Below are positions 43,045 through 51,780 of a stretch of 64,000 bases of DNA, in pieces. The notes below the pieces were generated by a model. The model had not been told where the DNA came from. It did no database searches and saw nothing but the letters and a program-made list of their open reading frames with translations. The number at the start of each line of letters is the position of its first letter. Position 1 is the first letter of the stretch. Both the position numbers and the translations under genes were made by a program. This DNA is from Streptomyces sp. MMG1533 (GTDB taxonomy: Bacteria; Actinomycetota; Actinomycetes; Streptomycetales; Streptomycetaceae), in the NCBI RefSeq assembly GCF_001279775.1, contig NZ_LGDG01000214.1:1-64000 (forward strand). Direction: 5' to 3'.

Positions 43045-44318
43045 GCCATCGGTCCGACGAGCAGCCATTGCCACGAGTCCTTTCCGAACACGGTTTGTTC
43101 GCCGCCCGTCGAGCCGATCTCGACGGGCGTTCCGTTTGGACCGGTGGCGGTGCCGGTCTCCGGGTCGTACGGCGTGACGTACGCGGCCCGGTCGACGGCG
43201 CCGGAACCGGACGACGCTCCGGGGGCGTTCTGCGCACCCCGCACCGAGGTGTCGCTGCCGCGCGGTGCCGTGCAGCGGGCGTCGGTGTTGGCGGGGCGTG
43301 TGCTGGTGTCGGCCGGGTCGCGCCGGCGGGTGTTGTACCCCTGTGTGCACGGCGGTGGGTCGTCGGCGCCCACGACCAGCCCGAAGTGGGTGGTGCCGTC
43401 GCCCGGAATGACGGTGTAGCTGCCCGCGACGGTCACCGGGAAGGTGACCAGGGCCTGCTCGACGCCGGGCAGCCGGGCCAGAGTCACCTGGCCGCCGCTG
43501 ATGAGGTTGGCGAGCAGGATCGGCAGATGCGGCCGGGTGGACCTCAGCAGCGAGTCGACCTCCTGCGCGGCGGGGGCCGTGTTGCCGACGAGCCGGCGCA
43601 GGTCCCCGTCGCTCGACTTCAACTCGGCGGTGAGGGCGGCGAGATCGCGGGAGAACGACTTGATCGCCGAGCCCTGGTCGGCCTGCGTCTTGAGGACCTT
43701 GCGCGAGTCCTCGATCAGTGCGACGGTCTCGGGGAGGGACTCGGAGGCCGACTCCACCAGCTTGTTCCCGGAGTCCACCAGGCGGCTCAGATGCGGCCCG
43801 GTGCCGGAGAAGGCCTTGCCCAACTCGTCGACGGTGACGCGCAGATCGTCCTTGCCGACGGATTCGACCAGCCGGTCCAGACCGAGCACGAGGTCCGTGG
43901 TGGCCAACGGGACGCGCGTGTCCTGGCGCCGGATGGTGCTGCCGTCCAGCAGATAGGGGCCGTCGGACCGGCGCGGTTGCAGGTCGACGTACTGCTCGCC
44001 CACCGCCGAGCGGTTCGCCACGACGGCGAGGGTGTCCGCCGGGACCCGGGGCGCGCCGTCCTCGATCTCCAGCGCAACGGAGACACCATCGGCACCCGAC
44101 AACCGCAGCTCGCCCACCCGGCCCACCGGCACTCCCCGGTAGGTGACCTCGGCGCCGGGGTAGATCCCCCCGGACTCGGCGAAGTCGGCGCGCACGGTGT
44201 AGCCGCGGCCGAGGACCTCATCGACCAGACCGGTGTACTCGGCGCCGACGTACGACACCCCGACCGCCGTCATGGTGGCGAAGGCGAGCAACTGGGCCTT
44301 GACCGTACGTGTGATCAC
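43041..44318 (-). CDS. mceF: MCE family protein, sixth subunit (MceF position)
   Basis: 425 residues from GTG 44318, overlapping the mceE stop. N-terminal membrane helix ~10-30, then the MCE/MlaD beta-barrel domain ~38-125 (GGIYPGAEVTYRGVPVGRVG, VPADTLAVVANRSAVGEQYV). A long helical region ~130-300 builds the lipid channel. A Cys-containing, low-complexity C-terminus (DPPPCTQGYNTRRRD) follows, as in other MceF proteins. One of six non-identical subunits forming the envelope-spanning tube. Confidence 0.93.
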   Translation of the reverse strand: MITRTVKAQLLAFATMTAVGVSYVGAEYTGLVDEVLGRGYTVRADFAESGGIYPGAEVTYRGVPVGRVGELRLSGADGVSVALEIEDGAPRVPADTLAVVANRSAVGEQYVDLQPRRSDGPYLLDGSTIRRQDTRVPLATTDLVLGLDRLVESVGKDDLRVTVDELGKAFSGTGPHLSRLVDSGNKLVESASESLPETVALIEDSRKVLKTQADQGSAIKSFSRDLAALTAELKSSDGDLRRLVGNTAPAAQEVDSLLRSTRPHLPILLANLISGGQVTLARLPGVEQALVTFPVTVAGSYTVIPGDGTTHFGLVVGADDPPPCTQGYNTRRRDPADTSTRPANTDARCTAPRGSDTSVRGAQNAPGASSGSGAVDRAAYVTPYDPETGTATGPNGTPVEIGSTGGEQTVFGKDSWQWLLVGPMA

Positions 44319-45604
44319 GGTTGCATCCCCTTCAGCATGAGCTCCGCGAGCGCGAGGTCGATCCCCGCGGGGAGGCGCCGGGAACCAGCGGCGCCGTAGG
44401 CGGCCGTGCAGACCGGCGGGCACAGCAGGTCGTCGTCCGAGGGCGCCGACGGACCGGTGGGCGTGTCCGGCAGGTCCGGGGAGTCCGGGAGCGCGGTCGG
44501 CGTCGGAACCCCGGGGACGTCCGGCAGGTCGGGGAGGCCCGGGGTGTCCGGTACGGCGTTGTCGCCGTCGTCTCCGCCCGGGTCGCCGGAACCGCCGGGC
44601 TCGTCGGTGAGGTTGCCGTAGACGCCGGACAGGTCGAGGTCGGCGGTCACCTTGAGGTTGACGTAGTCGCCCTCGACGGCGTCGACCGCGTTGCGCGGGA
44701 ACGGGTAGGTGGTCAGCAGTTCCAGGGAGTTGGGCAGGTCGTCGCCCGCCTTGTTCAGCTGCCGCAGGATCGGCTTCAGCCGCTTGAGGTTCGCGACCGT
44801 GTCGCTGCGTGAGGCGTTCACGACCCTGGTGCCGGTCTTGCCGAGCTCGGACAGGGCGGTGAGCATCTTCGTCAGGTCGCGCCGCTGGTCGGCGAGGACC
44901 TTCAGCGCGGGCGGCAGCGTCTCGACGGCCGTGGCGATCGTCTTCCGTTCCGTGCGGAGCCGCTTCGCCAGCCGGTCGATTCCCGCGAGGGCGCGGACGA
45001 TGTCGGCGCGCTGGTCGTCCAGGCCGCCGAGGAACGTGTCGAGTTCCTCCAGCAGGGATCTGGCCCGGTTCTCACGGCCTTCAAGGGCCTTGTTCAGCTC
45101 GACGGTGATCGTCTTGAGCTGGGCGACCCCGCCACCGTTGAGAAGTGCGGACAGGGCGGACAGCACCTCCTCGATCTCCGGGTTCCGGCCGCTGCGGGAC
45201 AGCGGGATGCGGTCGCCGTCACGCAGCCGCCCCACAGGTTCCCCATCGCCCGGCGCGGACAGCGCCACGTACTTCTCGCCGAGCACGCTGGTCTGCCGCA
45301 GCTCGGCTACCGCGTTGCCGGGCAGCTTCACCGAGTCGGCGACCCGTAGCCGCACCCGGGCGTGCCAGCCGTCCAGCTCCACCTTCTCGACTGCGCCCAC
45401 GGTGACGTTGTCGACCTTCACCGCCGACTGCGGCACCAGGTCCAGTACGTCCCGGAACTCGACGGTGACCCGGTAGGCGTGGCCGTCCGCGGCGGCGCCG
45501 CCGGGAAGCTGGACGTCGTACCAGCCGTTGAACCCGCAGCCCGACAGCAGCAACGAACCCGCGGCCGTCCACGTGACCGCCCGGGCCGTGTGTGCTCCGC
45601 TCAT
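44315..45604 (-). CDS. mceE: MCE family lipoprotein (MceE position)
   Basis: 429 residues from ATG 45604, overlapping mceD. The signal peptide has lipobox LLSGC with Cys23, the hallmark of the lipoprotein (LprK-like) subunit of Mce systems. The MCE domain is ~45-130, a helical coil runs to ~300, and a proline/aspartate repeat near 345-405 (PDTPGLPDLPDVPGVP) ends in a Cys pair (LCPPVC). The repeat closely resembles the tail of the sigma factor gene at 52834. Confidence 0.93.
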   Translation of the reverse strand: MSGAHTARAVTWTAAGSLLLSGCGFNGWYDVQLPGGAAADGHAYRVTVEFRDVLDLVPQSAVKVDNVTVGAVEKVELDGWHARVRLRVADSVKLPGNAVAELRQTSVLGEKYVALSAPGDGEPVGRLRDGDRIPLSRSGRNPEIEEVLSALSALLNGGGVAQLKTITVELNKALEGRENRARSLLEELDTFLGGLDDQRADIVRALAGIDRLAKRLRTERKTIATAVETLPPALKVLADQRRDLTKMLTALSELGKTGTRVVNASRSDTVANLKRLKPILRQLNKAGDDLPNSLELLTTYPFPRNAVDAVEGDYVNLKVTADLDLSGVYGNLTDEPGGSGDPGGDDGDNAVPDTPGLPDLPDVPGVPTPTALPDSPDLPDTPTGPSAPSDDDLLCPPVCTAAYGAAGSRRLPAGIDLALAELMLKGMQP

Positions 45605-46734
45605 GCGCCGGCCTCCAGAATTCCGCCGAGACTCCGGTCGACCGTGCCGGTCACCGGCGCAGCCGCGGGTACCTCGGGCAGGGAGCCGAAGAGTTTCTCC
45701 AGCTCCGCGCAGTCGGGGTTCTCGCCGCCCTCGTCCCCGGTGGTCTTCAGCAGGGAGCACAGCAGCGCGGCCGGGTCCTGCGGGTGGTCGGGGTTGTTGC
45801 GGGTGTCGAGGGTGCCCGCCGCCGGGTTGTAGGCGTTCTGCAGGTTGGACAGCCCGGTGGGTGCGACCTCCAACAGCTCCTCCAGTGCGGCTCGTTGGGT
45901 GACGAGCACCTTCGTGACCTTGCTGAGGCCCTCGACGTTCGAGGCCAGCGACGTCCTGTTCTTCCTCACGAAGGCGGACACGTCACGCAGGGCGGTGCCC
46001 AGGTGCTTCAGCGCCGCCGCGAGGTCCTCCCGCTCCCCGGCGAGTTGCTCCGCCACCGTCGCGAGGCTGCTGTTGAACGAGCGCACGCCCTTGTCGTCCG
46101 CCGCCAGCGCGGCCGTGAACACCTGCAGGTTCCGTACGGTGCCGAACAGGTCGCCCCGGCCGTCGGACAGTGTGGTGACCGCCTGGGAGAGGTCCTCGAC
46201 CGTCTGGTGGAGGTTCTCGCCCTGGCCTTCCAGGTTGTCGGCGCTCACGCCGAGCAGTCGGGACAGGGAGCCGTCCTTGTTCGCGCCCTGCGGGCCGAGC
46301 GCCTCGGCGGTCGTGTGCAGACTGTCGAAGATCCTGTCCAGCTCGACCGGTACGGCCGTCCGCGACTCGGGAATCACGTCGCCGTCCCGCAGCACCGGGC
46401 CCTTGCGGTACACCGGCAGCAGCTGCACGTAACGGTCGCTGACCACCGAGGAGTTGATGATCGCGGCCTTCGCGTCCGCCGGTACCTCGCGGCCCTCGTC
46501 GTACTCCAGTTCCACGCGTACCCGGCCGCCCTCCGGTGCGATCTCGGTGACCTCGCCGATCCGGACGCCCAGGACGCGTATGTCCGAGCCTGGGTAGATG
46601 CCGACCGTGCGGGGGAAGTACGCGGTGACACGCGTCTTTTCCGGGCGCGGCCACAGGACGAGGGCGAGCGCGGCGACGACCGCGAGCGCGGTGAGCAGGG
46701 CCAGACGCCTGCTCCTCAGCCGGCCGATCATCAC
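45601..46734 (-). CDS. mceD: MCE family protein (MceD position)
   Basis: 377 residues from GTG 46734 (overlapping the mceC stop); ATG 46731 follows directly. Membrane helix ~10-28, MCE domain ~35-120 (VGIYPGSDIRVLGVRIGEVT), then a long helical segment with heptad-like spacing, and a low-complexity end. Part of the Mce hexamer. Confidence 0.93.
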   Translation of the reverse strand: MMIGRLRSRRLALLTALAVVAALALVLWPRPEKTRVTAYFPRTVGIYPGSDIRVLGVRIGEVTEIAPEGGRVRVELEYDEGREVPADAKAAIINSSVVSDRYVQLLPVYRKGPVLRDGDVIPESRTAVPVELDRIFDSLHTTAEALGPQGANKDGSLSRLLGVSADNLEGQGENLHQTVEDLSQAVTTLSDGRGDLFGTVRNLQVFTAALAADDKGVRSFNSSLATVAEQLAGEREDLAAALKHLGTALRDVSAFVRKNRTSLASNVEGLSKVTKVLVTQRAALEELLEVAPTGLSNLQNAYNPAAGTLDTRNNPDHPQDPAALLCSLLKTTGDEGGENPDCAELEKLFGSLPEVPAAAPVTGTVDRSLGGILEAGA

Positions 46735-47891
46735 GAACCCCCCGTCCGCGGCACCACGGGAGCCGCCACCATGTTCTGGATGTAGCCGTCGAACCAGCGG
46801 CCGTTGCCGAGCGTGTTGGTGAAGACCCGGACGTAGGGGGCGAGCAGCTTCACGCTGCGGTCGAGGCTCGCCTGGTTGCGTTCGAGCATCTTCACGAACG
46901 TGTTGAGGTTCGTGAGCGCGGGCCCGATCTGCTCGCGGTTGTCCTCGACCAGGCCGGACAGCTGGATGCCCAACGCCACGGAGTTCTTGAGCAGCCGGTG
47001 GATCGCGGTGCGCCGTTTGCTGATCTCCTGGAACAGCTTGTCGCCGTCCTCGACCAGCGCGGAGAAGTCCTCGGTGTGCTCGGCCAGCACGCCGGTGACC
47101 CCGTGCGCGTGGTCGAGGAGGCCGCGCAGCGCCTTGTCGCGTGACGCGACCGTCCGGGAGATCCGTGACAGTCCCTTGACGGACGCCCGCACCTCTTCGG
47201 GCGAGTCCTGGAAGGCGGTGGAGATCGTGTCCAGCGCCTTCGCGAGCTGCTCGGTGTCGACCTCCTCCGTCGTGGTCGTCAGGTCGCTGAAGGCCTCGAC
47301 GACGTCGTACGCCGACACCGTCCGGCTCAGCGGGATCTCGCCGCCCGGCCGGAACTGCCCGGGTCCCTTCGGGTGCAGTGCCAGGTACTTCGCGCCGAGG
47401 ATCGTCTTGACCCGGATCGACGCGCCGGTCGAGGTGCCGAACTCCGGGTCGTCCTTGACCTTGAACGTCACCTTGACGTGAGCGCCGTCCAGGTCGACCT
47501 CCTCGACCTTGCCGACCTTCACCCCGGCGATCCGCACCTCGTCGCCCGGCTTGAGGCCGCCCGCCTCGGAGAAGGCCGCGCTGTACGTCTGGCCGCCGCC
47601 GATCAGCGGGAGACTGTCGGCGTTGAACGCGGCGACGGCCAGCAGTGCGAGGGTGGTGAGGCCGACGGCGCCGATCGTCACGGGGTTGCGCTCCCGGAAC
47701 GGGATCAGGCGCGGGCGGCGGACGCGTACGCGGGGCAGCCTGGGCGGCTCGATCCGCACCTTCATCAGCGGTTCCGGCCGGCGCGGACGGGGTGCCCGGC
47801 GCGGCAGGAGCCGTATCTTCGGGAGCTTCGGCGGGTCGACGCGGACCTTGACCAGCGGCTGCGGGCGGGGCCCCCGGACGCGTTTCCTCAT
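46731..47891 (-). CDS. mceC: MCE family protein (MceC position)
   Basis: 386 residues from ATG 47891, overlapping the mceB stop. It is unusual in having a ~70-residue basic, proline-rich cytoplasmic N-terminus with an internal repeat (PLVKVRVDPPKLPKIRLLPR, then PLMKVRIEPPRLPRVRVRRP). A membrane helix (~75-95), the MCE domain (~100-185; GGLKPGDEVRIAGVKVGKVE) and a helical region follow. The charged repeat could contact the YrbE/ATPase side or nucleoid-adjacent partners; this is speculative. Confidence 0.92.
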   Translation of the reverse strand: MRKRVRGPRPQPLVKVRVDPPKLPKIRLLPRRAPRPRRPEPLMKVRIEPPRLPRVRVRRPRLIPFRERNPVTIGAVGLTTLALLAVAAFNADSLPLIGGGQTYSAAFSEAGGLKPGDEVRIAGVKVGKVEEVDLDGAHVKVTFKVKDDPEFGTSTGASIRVKTILGAKYLALHPKGPGQFRPGGEIPLSRTVSAYDVVEAFSDLTTTTEEVDTEQLAKALDTISTAFQDSPEEVRASVKGLSRISRTVASRDKALRGLLDHAHGVTGVLAEHTEDFSALVEDGDKLFQEISKRRTAIHRLLKNSVALGIQLSGLVEDNREQIGPALTNLNTFVKMLERNQASLDRSVKLLAPYVRVFTNTLGNGRWFDGYIQNMVAAPVVPRTGGS

Positions 47892-48925
47892 GAGCCGCAC
47901 CTCGCCCGTGCCACGTGCAGCTCGGGAGTGACCACCTGCTTCGTCTTCGGCAGCACGATCCGGCCGTCGAAGTCGCAGAGGTAGAAGTTGAACCACGAGC
48001 CGTAGGAGGCCGTTCCGGTCAGCTCGTCGAGCTTGTTCGGCAGCCGCTTCAGCACGCCCTCCACGGTGTCCTCGTTCCTGTTCAGGGTTCCGGTGAGCTC
48101 GGCGAGCTCGGCGATGTCGTCCTTCAGCGGTGGCCGGGCGTCCTCCAGCAGCCCCGAGGTGGCCCCGGTGAGGTCGCCGATGCCTTCCAGGGACTCCCCG
48201 ATGGGCTTGCGGTCGGCGGACAGCCCCGAGACCACCCGCCGCAGCTGCTTGAGCAGCCCGGAGAACCGGGTGCCGCGCTTGTCGAGCGTCTCCAGCACGG
48301 AGTTGAGGTTGTCGATCACGGAGCCGATCAGCTCGTCGCGGTCGGCCAGTGTCGTGGTGAGCGACGCCGTGTGCGCGAGCAGGCTGTTCACCGTGCCGCC
48401 CTCGCCCTGCAGGGTCCGGATGATCTCGGTGGCGAGCTGGTTGACGTCGCCTGGGCTGAGCGCGGCGAACAGCGGCTTGAAGCCGTTCAGCAGCGCGTTG
48501 AGGTCCAGCGCGGGCTGGGTCCTGGACAGCGGGATGGTGCCGCCGGGCCGCAGCCGGGTGCCGTCGCCCGCCCCCTCGGTCAGCGCGACGTACCGCTGCC
48601 CGAGCAGGTTCCGGTAGCGGACGACCGCGCCGGTGCTGGTCAGCAGCGGTCGGTTCGCGGTGACGGTGAAACTGACCTCGGCCAGAATCCGGTCCTTGAT
48701 CCGGATGCCCTCGACCTCGCCGACCCGTACTCCGGCCACCCGGATGTCGTCGCCCTCCTCCAGGCCGGTGACGTCACTGAAGACCGCCCGGTAGGTGTGC
48801 TTCGGCTCGAAGGACACGTTGACGATGGTGGCGGCGAGCAGCGCCGTCGCCAGGACCGTCACCAGAGCGAAGAGAGAGAACTTGACCAGCGGTGCCACGG
48901 TCTGCCGGGCTCCTGTCGCCCTCAT
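47888..48925 (-). CDS. mceB: MCE family protein (MceB position)
   Basis: 345 residues, overlapping mceA and mceC by 4 bp each. Membrane helix ~13-36, MCE domain ~40-125 (TGLEEGDDIRVAGVRVGEVE, RYRNLLGQRYVAL), helical region, and a C-terminal segment with two Cys (FYLCDFDGRI, ARARCGS) typical of MceB. Confidence 0.93.
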   Translation of the reverse strand: MRATGARQTVAPLVKFSLFALVTVLATALLAATIVNVSFEPKHTYRAVFSDVTGLEEGDDIRVAGVRVGEVEGIRIKDRILAEVSFTVTANRPLLTSTGAVVRYRNLLGQRYVALTEGAGDGTRLRPGGTIPLSRTQPALDLNALLNGFKPLFAALSPGDVNQLATEIIRTLQGEGGTVNSLLAHTASLTTTLADRDELIGSVIDNLNSVLETLDKRGTRFSGLLKQLRRVVSGLSADRKPIGESLEGIGDLTGATSGLLEDARPPLKDDIAELAELTGTLNRNEDTVEGVLKRLPNKLDELTGTASYGSWFNFYLCDFDGRIVLPKTKQVVTPELHVARARCGS

Positions 48926-50205
48926 GCGTTGCTCACCGCCGTTCCCCTCGCCAGCGGGCCGAACAACAGGGTCGCGACGGGCGGCACCTCATCGGCGGGC
49001 ACTCCCATGACGGGGGCCACGAGCGAGCCGACGGCCCGCTGCTCGGCCCTGGTGGCGGACACATCGGCATTCCCGGGCAACGCGCCACCCGGACTCCCCG
49101 ACGACGTACCGTCGTTGAGCTTCGTGTGCGGCGCAGGCACCGCAGGCCCGGGCAGGCCCCGGCAGTTCGGGCCCGACCGCTCGCCGTAGCTCGGTTCCTC
49201 GCCGGGCTCGTACGCGGGCCGCGGGCGGACGGCCTCGAGGGTGATGCGCATCTCGCCGCCCCGGAACGCCTCCTCGGCCGCCGCCTCCTGCCGGACCAGT
49301 CCTTCGAGGAGGCACGGGTACTCGGGGGAGTAGCGGGCGAACAGCTCCAGGGTGGGACGGGAGACCCGGCCGAGGGTGATCAGCCGGTCGCCGTTGTCGT
49401 CGAGGTAGCCGTCCGCGGTGCCGGCGACGGTCGCGGTCGTGCGGAGCGCGGCGGACAGCTGGTCCTTCTTCTCGACGAGGGTGCGGCTGGTGGTGACCGT
49501 GTTGTGCAGGATCCTCATCAGGTCGGGCGCGGCGTCGCCGTAGACCTCGGCGACGTCGGCGAACCGTGAGATGTCCTCTTTCAGGGACGGCAGATGAGGG
49601 TTGAGGCGGCGCAGATAGCCCTCGACCCGGGTGAGGTTGTCGCCGATCCGGTCGCCGCGGCCCTCCAGCGCGGTGGCGAACGCCGAGAGGGTGGCGTTGA
49701 GTTCACCGGGCTCGACGGTGCGCAACAGCGGCAGCAGGTCGTTCATCAGCTGCTGCAGCTCGATGCCGACCGTCGTGCGGTCCTGGGTGATGACGTCCCC
49801 GGCGCGGATGGGCCGAGCCGATGACCGCGCGGTGCGGGCGGGTGCCACGAGGTCGACGTACTTCTCGCCGAACAGCGTCTTGGGCAGCAGCCGCGCGTGC
49901 ACGTCGGCCGGGATGAAGCGCACGTGCTCCGGCTTGAGCGCGATGTCGAGGGTGGCCTTCGCACCGTCCGAGTGCACCGCCCGCACCTCACCGACCAGCA
50001 GTCCGCGCAGCTTCACGTCGGCCCGCGGATCCAGCTGGCTGCCCAGGCTGTCGGCCTCCAGGGTGATCCGTACGACGGAGGTGAACGCCTGCTGGTAGAC
50101 GGCGACGGCGAGTGACAGCAACAGTGCCAGCACGACGACGAAAGCGATTCCGTAAAGCCGCAGTCTCACTCGGCTCACCCCACTCATCCCACTCACCCCG
50201 CTCAC
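48922..50205 (-). CDS. mceA: MCE family protein (MceA position)
   Basis: 427 residues from GTG 50205, whose GTGA overlaps the yrbEB stop. The first 12 codons are a 9-bp tandem repeat giving several in-frame GTG/ATG choices. Membrane helix ~16-38, MCE domain ~42-130 (ADVKLRGLLVGEVRAVHSDG, PKTLFGEKYVDLVAP), long helical part, and a Cys-containing C-terminal domain (SPEYPCLLEG, GPNCRGLPG) as usual in MceA. First of the six channel subunits. Confidence 0.93.
   Translation of the reverse strand: MSGVSGMSGVSRVRLRLYGIAFVVVLALLLSLAVAVYQQAFTSVVRITLEADSLGSQLDPRADVKLRGLLVGEVRAVHSDGAKATLDIALKPEHVRFIPADVHARLLPKTLFGEKYVDLVAPARTARSSARPIRAGDVITQDRTTVGIELQQLMNDLLPLLRTVEPGELNATLSAFATALEGRGDRIGDNLTRVEGYLRRLNPHLPSLKEDISRFADVAEVYGDAAPDLMRILHNTVTTSRTLVEKKDQLSAALRTTATVAGTADGYLDDNGDRLITLGRVSRPTLELFARYSPEYPCLLEGLVRQEAAAEEAFRGGEMRITLEAVRPRPAYEPGEEPSYGERSGPNCRGLPGPAVPAPHTKLNDGTSSGSPGGALPGNADVSATRAEQRAVGSLVAPVMGVPADEVPPVATLLFGPLARGTAVSNA
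50170..50205 (-). repeat. Four 9-bp repeats spanning the mceA start
   Basis: On the minus strand GTGAGCGGG, GTGAGTGGG, ATGAGTGGG and GTGAGCCGA follow without gaps, encoding SGV-SGM-SGV-SRV. Each begins with a usable start codon followed by GA, so slippage would change N-terminal length without frameshift. Confidence 0.75.
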
Positions 50206-51005
50206 CCCGCGATCCGTACGGTCGTGTTGGCGCCCCAGATCGCGAGGCTCAGGAAGAAGTCCAGGACGTTGATGGCGACGATCGACGTCCGCACCGCGCG
50301 GCCCACCGCCACACCGACCCCCGCCGGTCCGCCGCTCGCGTAGTAGCCGTAGTAGCAGTGCACCAGGATGATCAGGACGGCGAAGACGATCACCTTGCCG
50401 AAGGACCACAGCACGTCGACGGGTGGCAGGTACTGCTGGAAGTAGTGGTCGTACGTGCCCGTCGACTGTCCGTAGTAGCCGGTGGTGATGGTGCGGGCGG
50501 CGAGATACGAGGAGAGCAGCCCGATCACGTACAGCGGGATGACGGCGACGAAGCCGGCGATCATCCTCGTCGTCACCAGGAACGGCAGCGAGGGCACGCC
50601 CATCACCTCGAGGGCGTCCGTCTCCTCACTGATCCGCATCGCGCCGAGCTGCGCGGTGAACCCGGCTCCGACGGTCGCGGACAGCGCGAGTCCGGCCACC
50701 AGCGGGGCGATCTCACGGGTGTTGAAGTACGCCGAGAGGAAGGCCACGAAGTTGGAGGTACCGAGCTGGTTGAGGGCCGCGTAGCCCTGGAGTCCCACCT
50801 CGGTGCCGGTGAAGAAGGAGAGGAAGGCGATGACGCCGACCGTGCCGCCCACCACCGCGAGCGCGCCACGGCCGAAACTCACCTCGGCGAGCAGCCGCAG
50901 TACCTCCTTCTTGTAGCGGCGCAGGGTACGGCCGGTCCACGCCAACGAGCGGCCGTAGAAGGAGAGCTGGGAACCCAGCTGCTCCAGGCGATGCAACAGC
51001 GCCAT
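50202..51005 (-). CDS. YrbE/MlaE-family permease, second
   Basis: 267 residues with 5-6 membrane helices. The MlaE signature includes VAGLALSATVGAGFTAQLGA and RISEETDALEVMGVPSLPFL. It forms the transmembrane core with the first YrbE, 4 bp upstream, and is driven by the ATPase. Its stop overlaps the mceA start. Confidence 0.94.
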   Translation of the reverse strand: MALLHRLEQLGSQLSFYGRSLAWTGRTLRRYKKEVLRLLAEVSFGRGALAVVGGTVGVIAFLSFFTGTEVGLQGYAALNQLGTSNFVAFLSAYFNTREIAPLVAGLALSATVGAGFTAQLGAMRISEETDALEVMGVPSLPFLVTTRMIAGFVAVIPLYVIGLLSSYLAARTITTGYYGQSTGTYDHYFQQYLPPVDVLWSFGKVIVFAVLIILVHCYYGYYASGGPAGVGVAVGRAVRTSIVAINVLDFFLSLAIWGANTTVRIAG

Positions 51006-51009
51006 GCCC

Positions 51010-51780
51010 TCAGCCCCTCTGCGGAACGACTTGGAAGTACACGGCGGTCATCACGAAGTTCGTTACGAACAGCAACATGAAGGTGATCACCACTGACTGG
51101 TTGACGGCGTCGCCCACGCCTTTCGGGCCGCCCTTCGCCGTCAGTCCCTTGTAGGAGGCGACGATCGCGGCGATCGCCCCGAAGACCAGTGCCTTCAGCT
51201 CGGCCGCCCACAGGTCGGAGAGCTGGGCGAGAGTGGTGAAGGACGCCAGGTACGCGCCCGGCGTGCCGTTCTGGAGGATGACGTTGAAGAAGTAGCCGCC
51301 CGCGACGCCGACGACCGAGACCAGGCCGTTGAGCAGCACGGCCACCAGCATCGACGCGAGGACACGCGGTACGACCAGCCGGTGGATGGGGTCGATGCCG
51401 AGCACCTGCATCGCGTCGATCTCGTCACGGATCTTGCGGGCACCGAGGTCCGCGCAGATCGCCGTGCCGCCCGCGCCCGCGATCAGCAGCGCGGTGACGA
51501 TCGGCGAGGCCTCCCGCAGCACGGCGAGGACGGAGGCGGCACCCGAGAAGGACTGCGCTCCCAGCTGCCTGGTCAGACTGCCGATCTGCAGCGCGATGAC
51601 CGCGCCGAAGGGGATCGACACGAGAGCCGTGGGCAGGATCGTGACGCTTGCGACGAACCACGCCTGCTGGATGAACTCCCTTGCCTGGAAAGGCCGTCGG
51701 GGGATGGTCCGGAGCACGTCCAGCGCCATCGCGAACAGACTCCCCGAGTGCCGCAGCGCTCCGGTGGGTGACAGGCTCAT
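51010..51780 (-). CDS. YrbE/MlaE-family permease, first
   Basis: 256 residues. The MlaE family signature is VTALLIAGAGGTAICADLGA then KIRDEIDAMQVLGIDPIHRL. Membrane helices at ~45-70, ~145-170, ~195-215 and ~230-250. Overlaps the ATPase stop by 4 bp. It forms a heterodimer with the next permease in Mce importers. Confidence 0.94.
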   Translation of the reverse strand: MSLSPTGALRHSGSLFAMALDVLRTIPRRPFQAREFIQQAWFVASVTILPTALVSIPFGAVIALQIGSLTRQLGAQSFSGAASVLAVLREASPIVTALLIAGAGGTAICADLGARKIRDEIDAMQVLGIDPIHRLVVPRVLASMLVAVLLNGLVSVVGVAGGYFFNVILQNGTPGAYLASFTTLAQLSDLWAAELKALVFGAIAAIVASYKGLTAKGGPKGVGDAVNQSVVITFMLLFVTNFVMTAVYFQVVPQRG

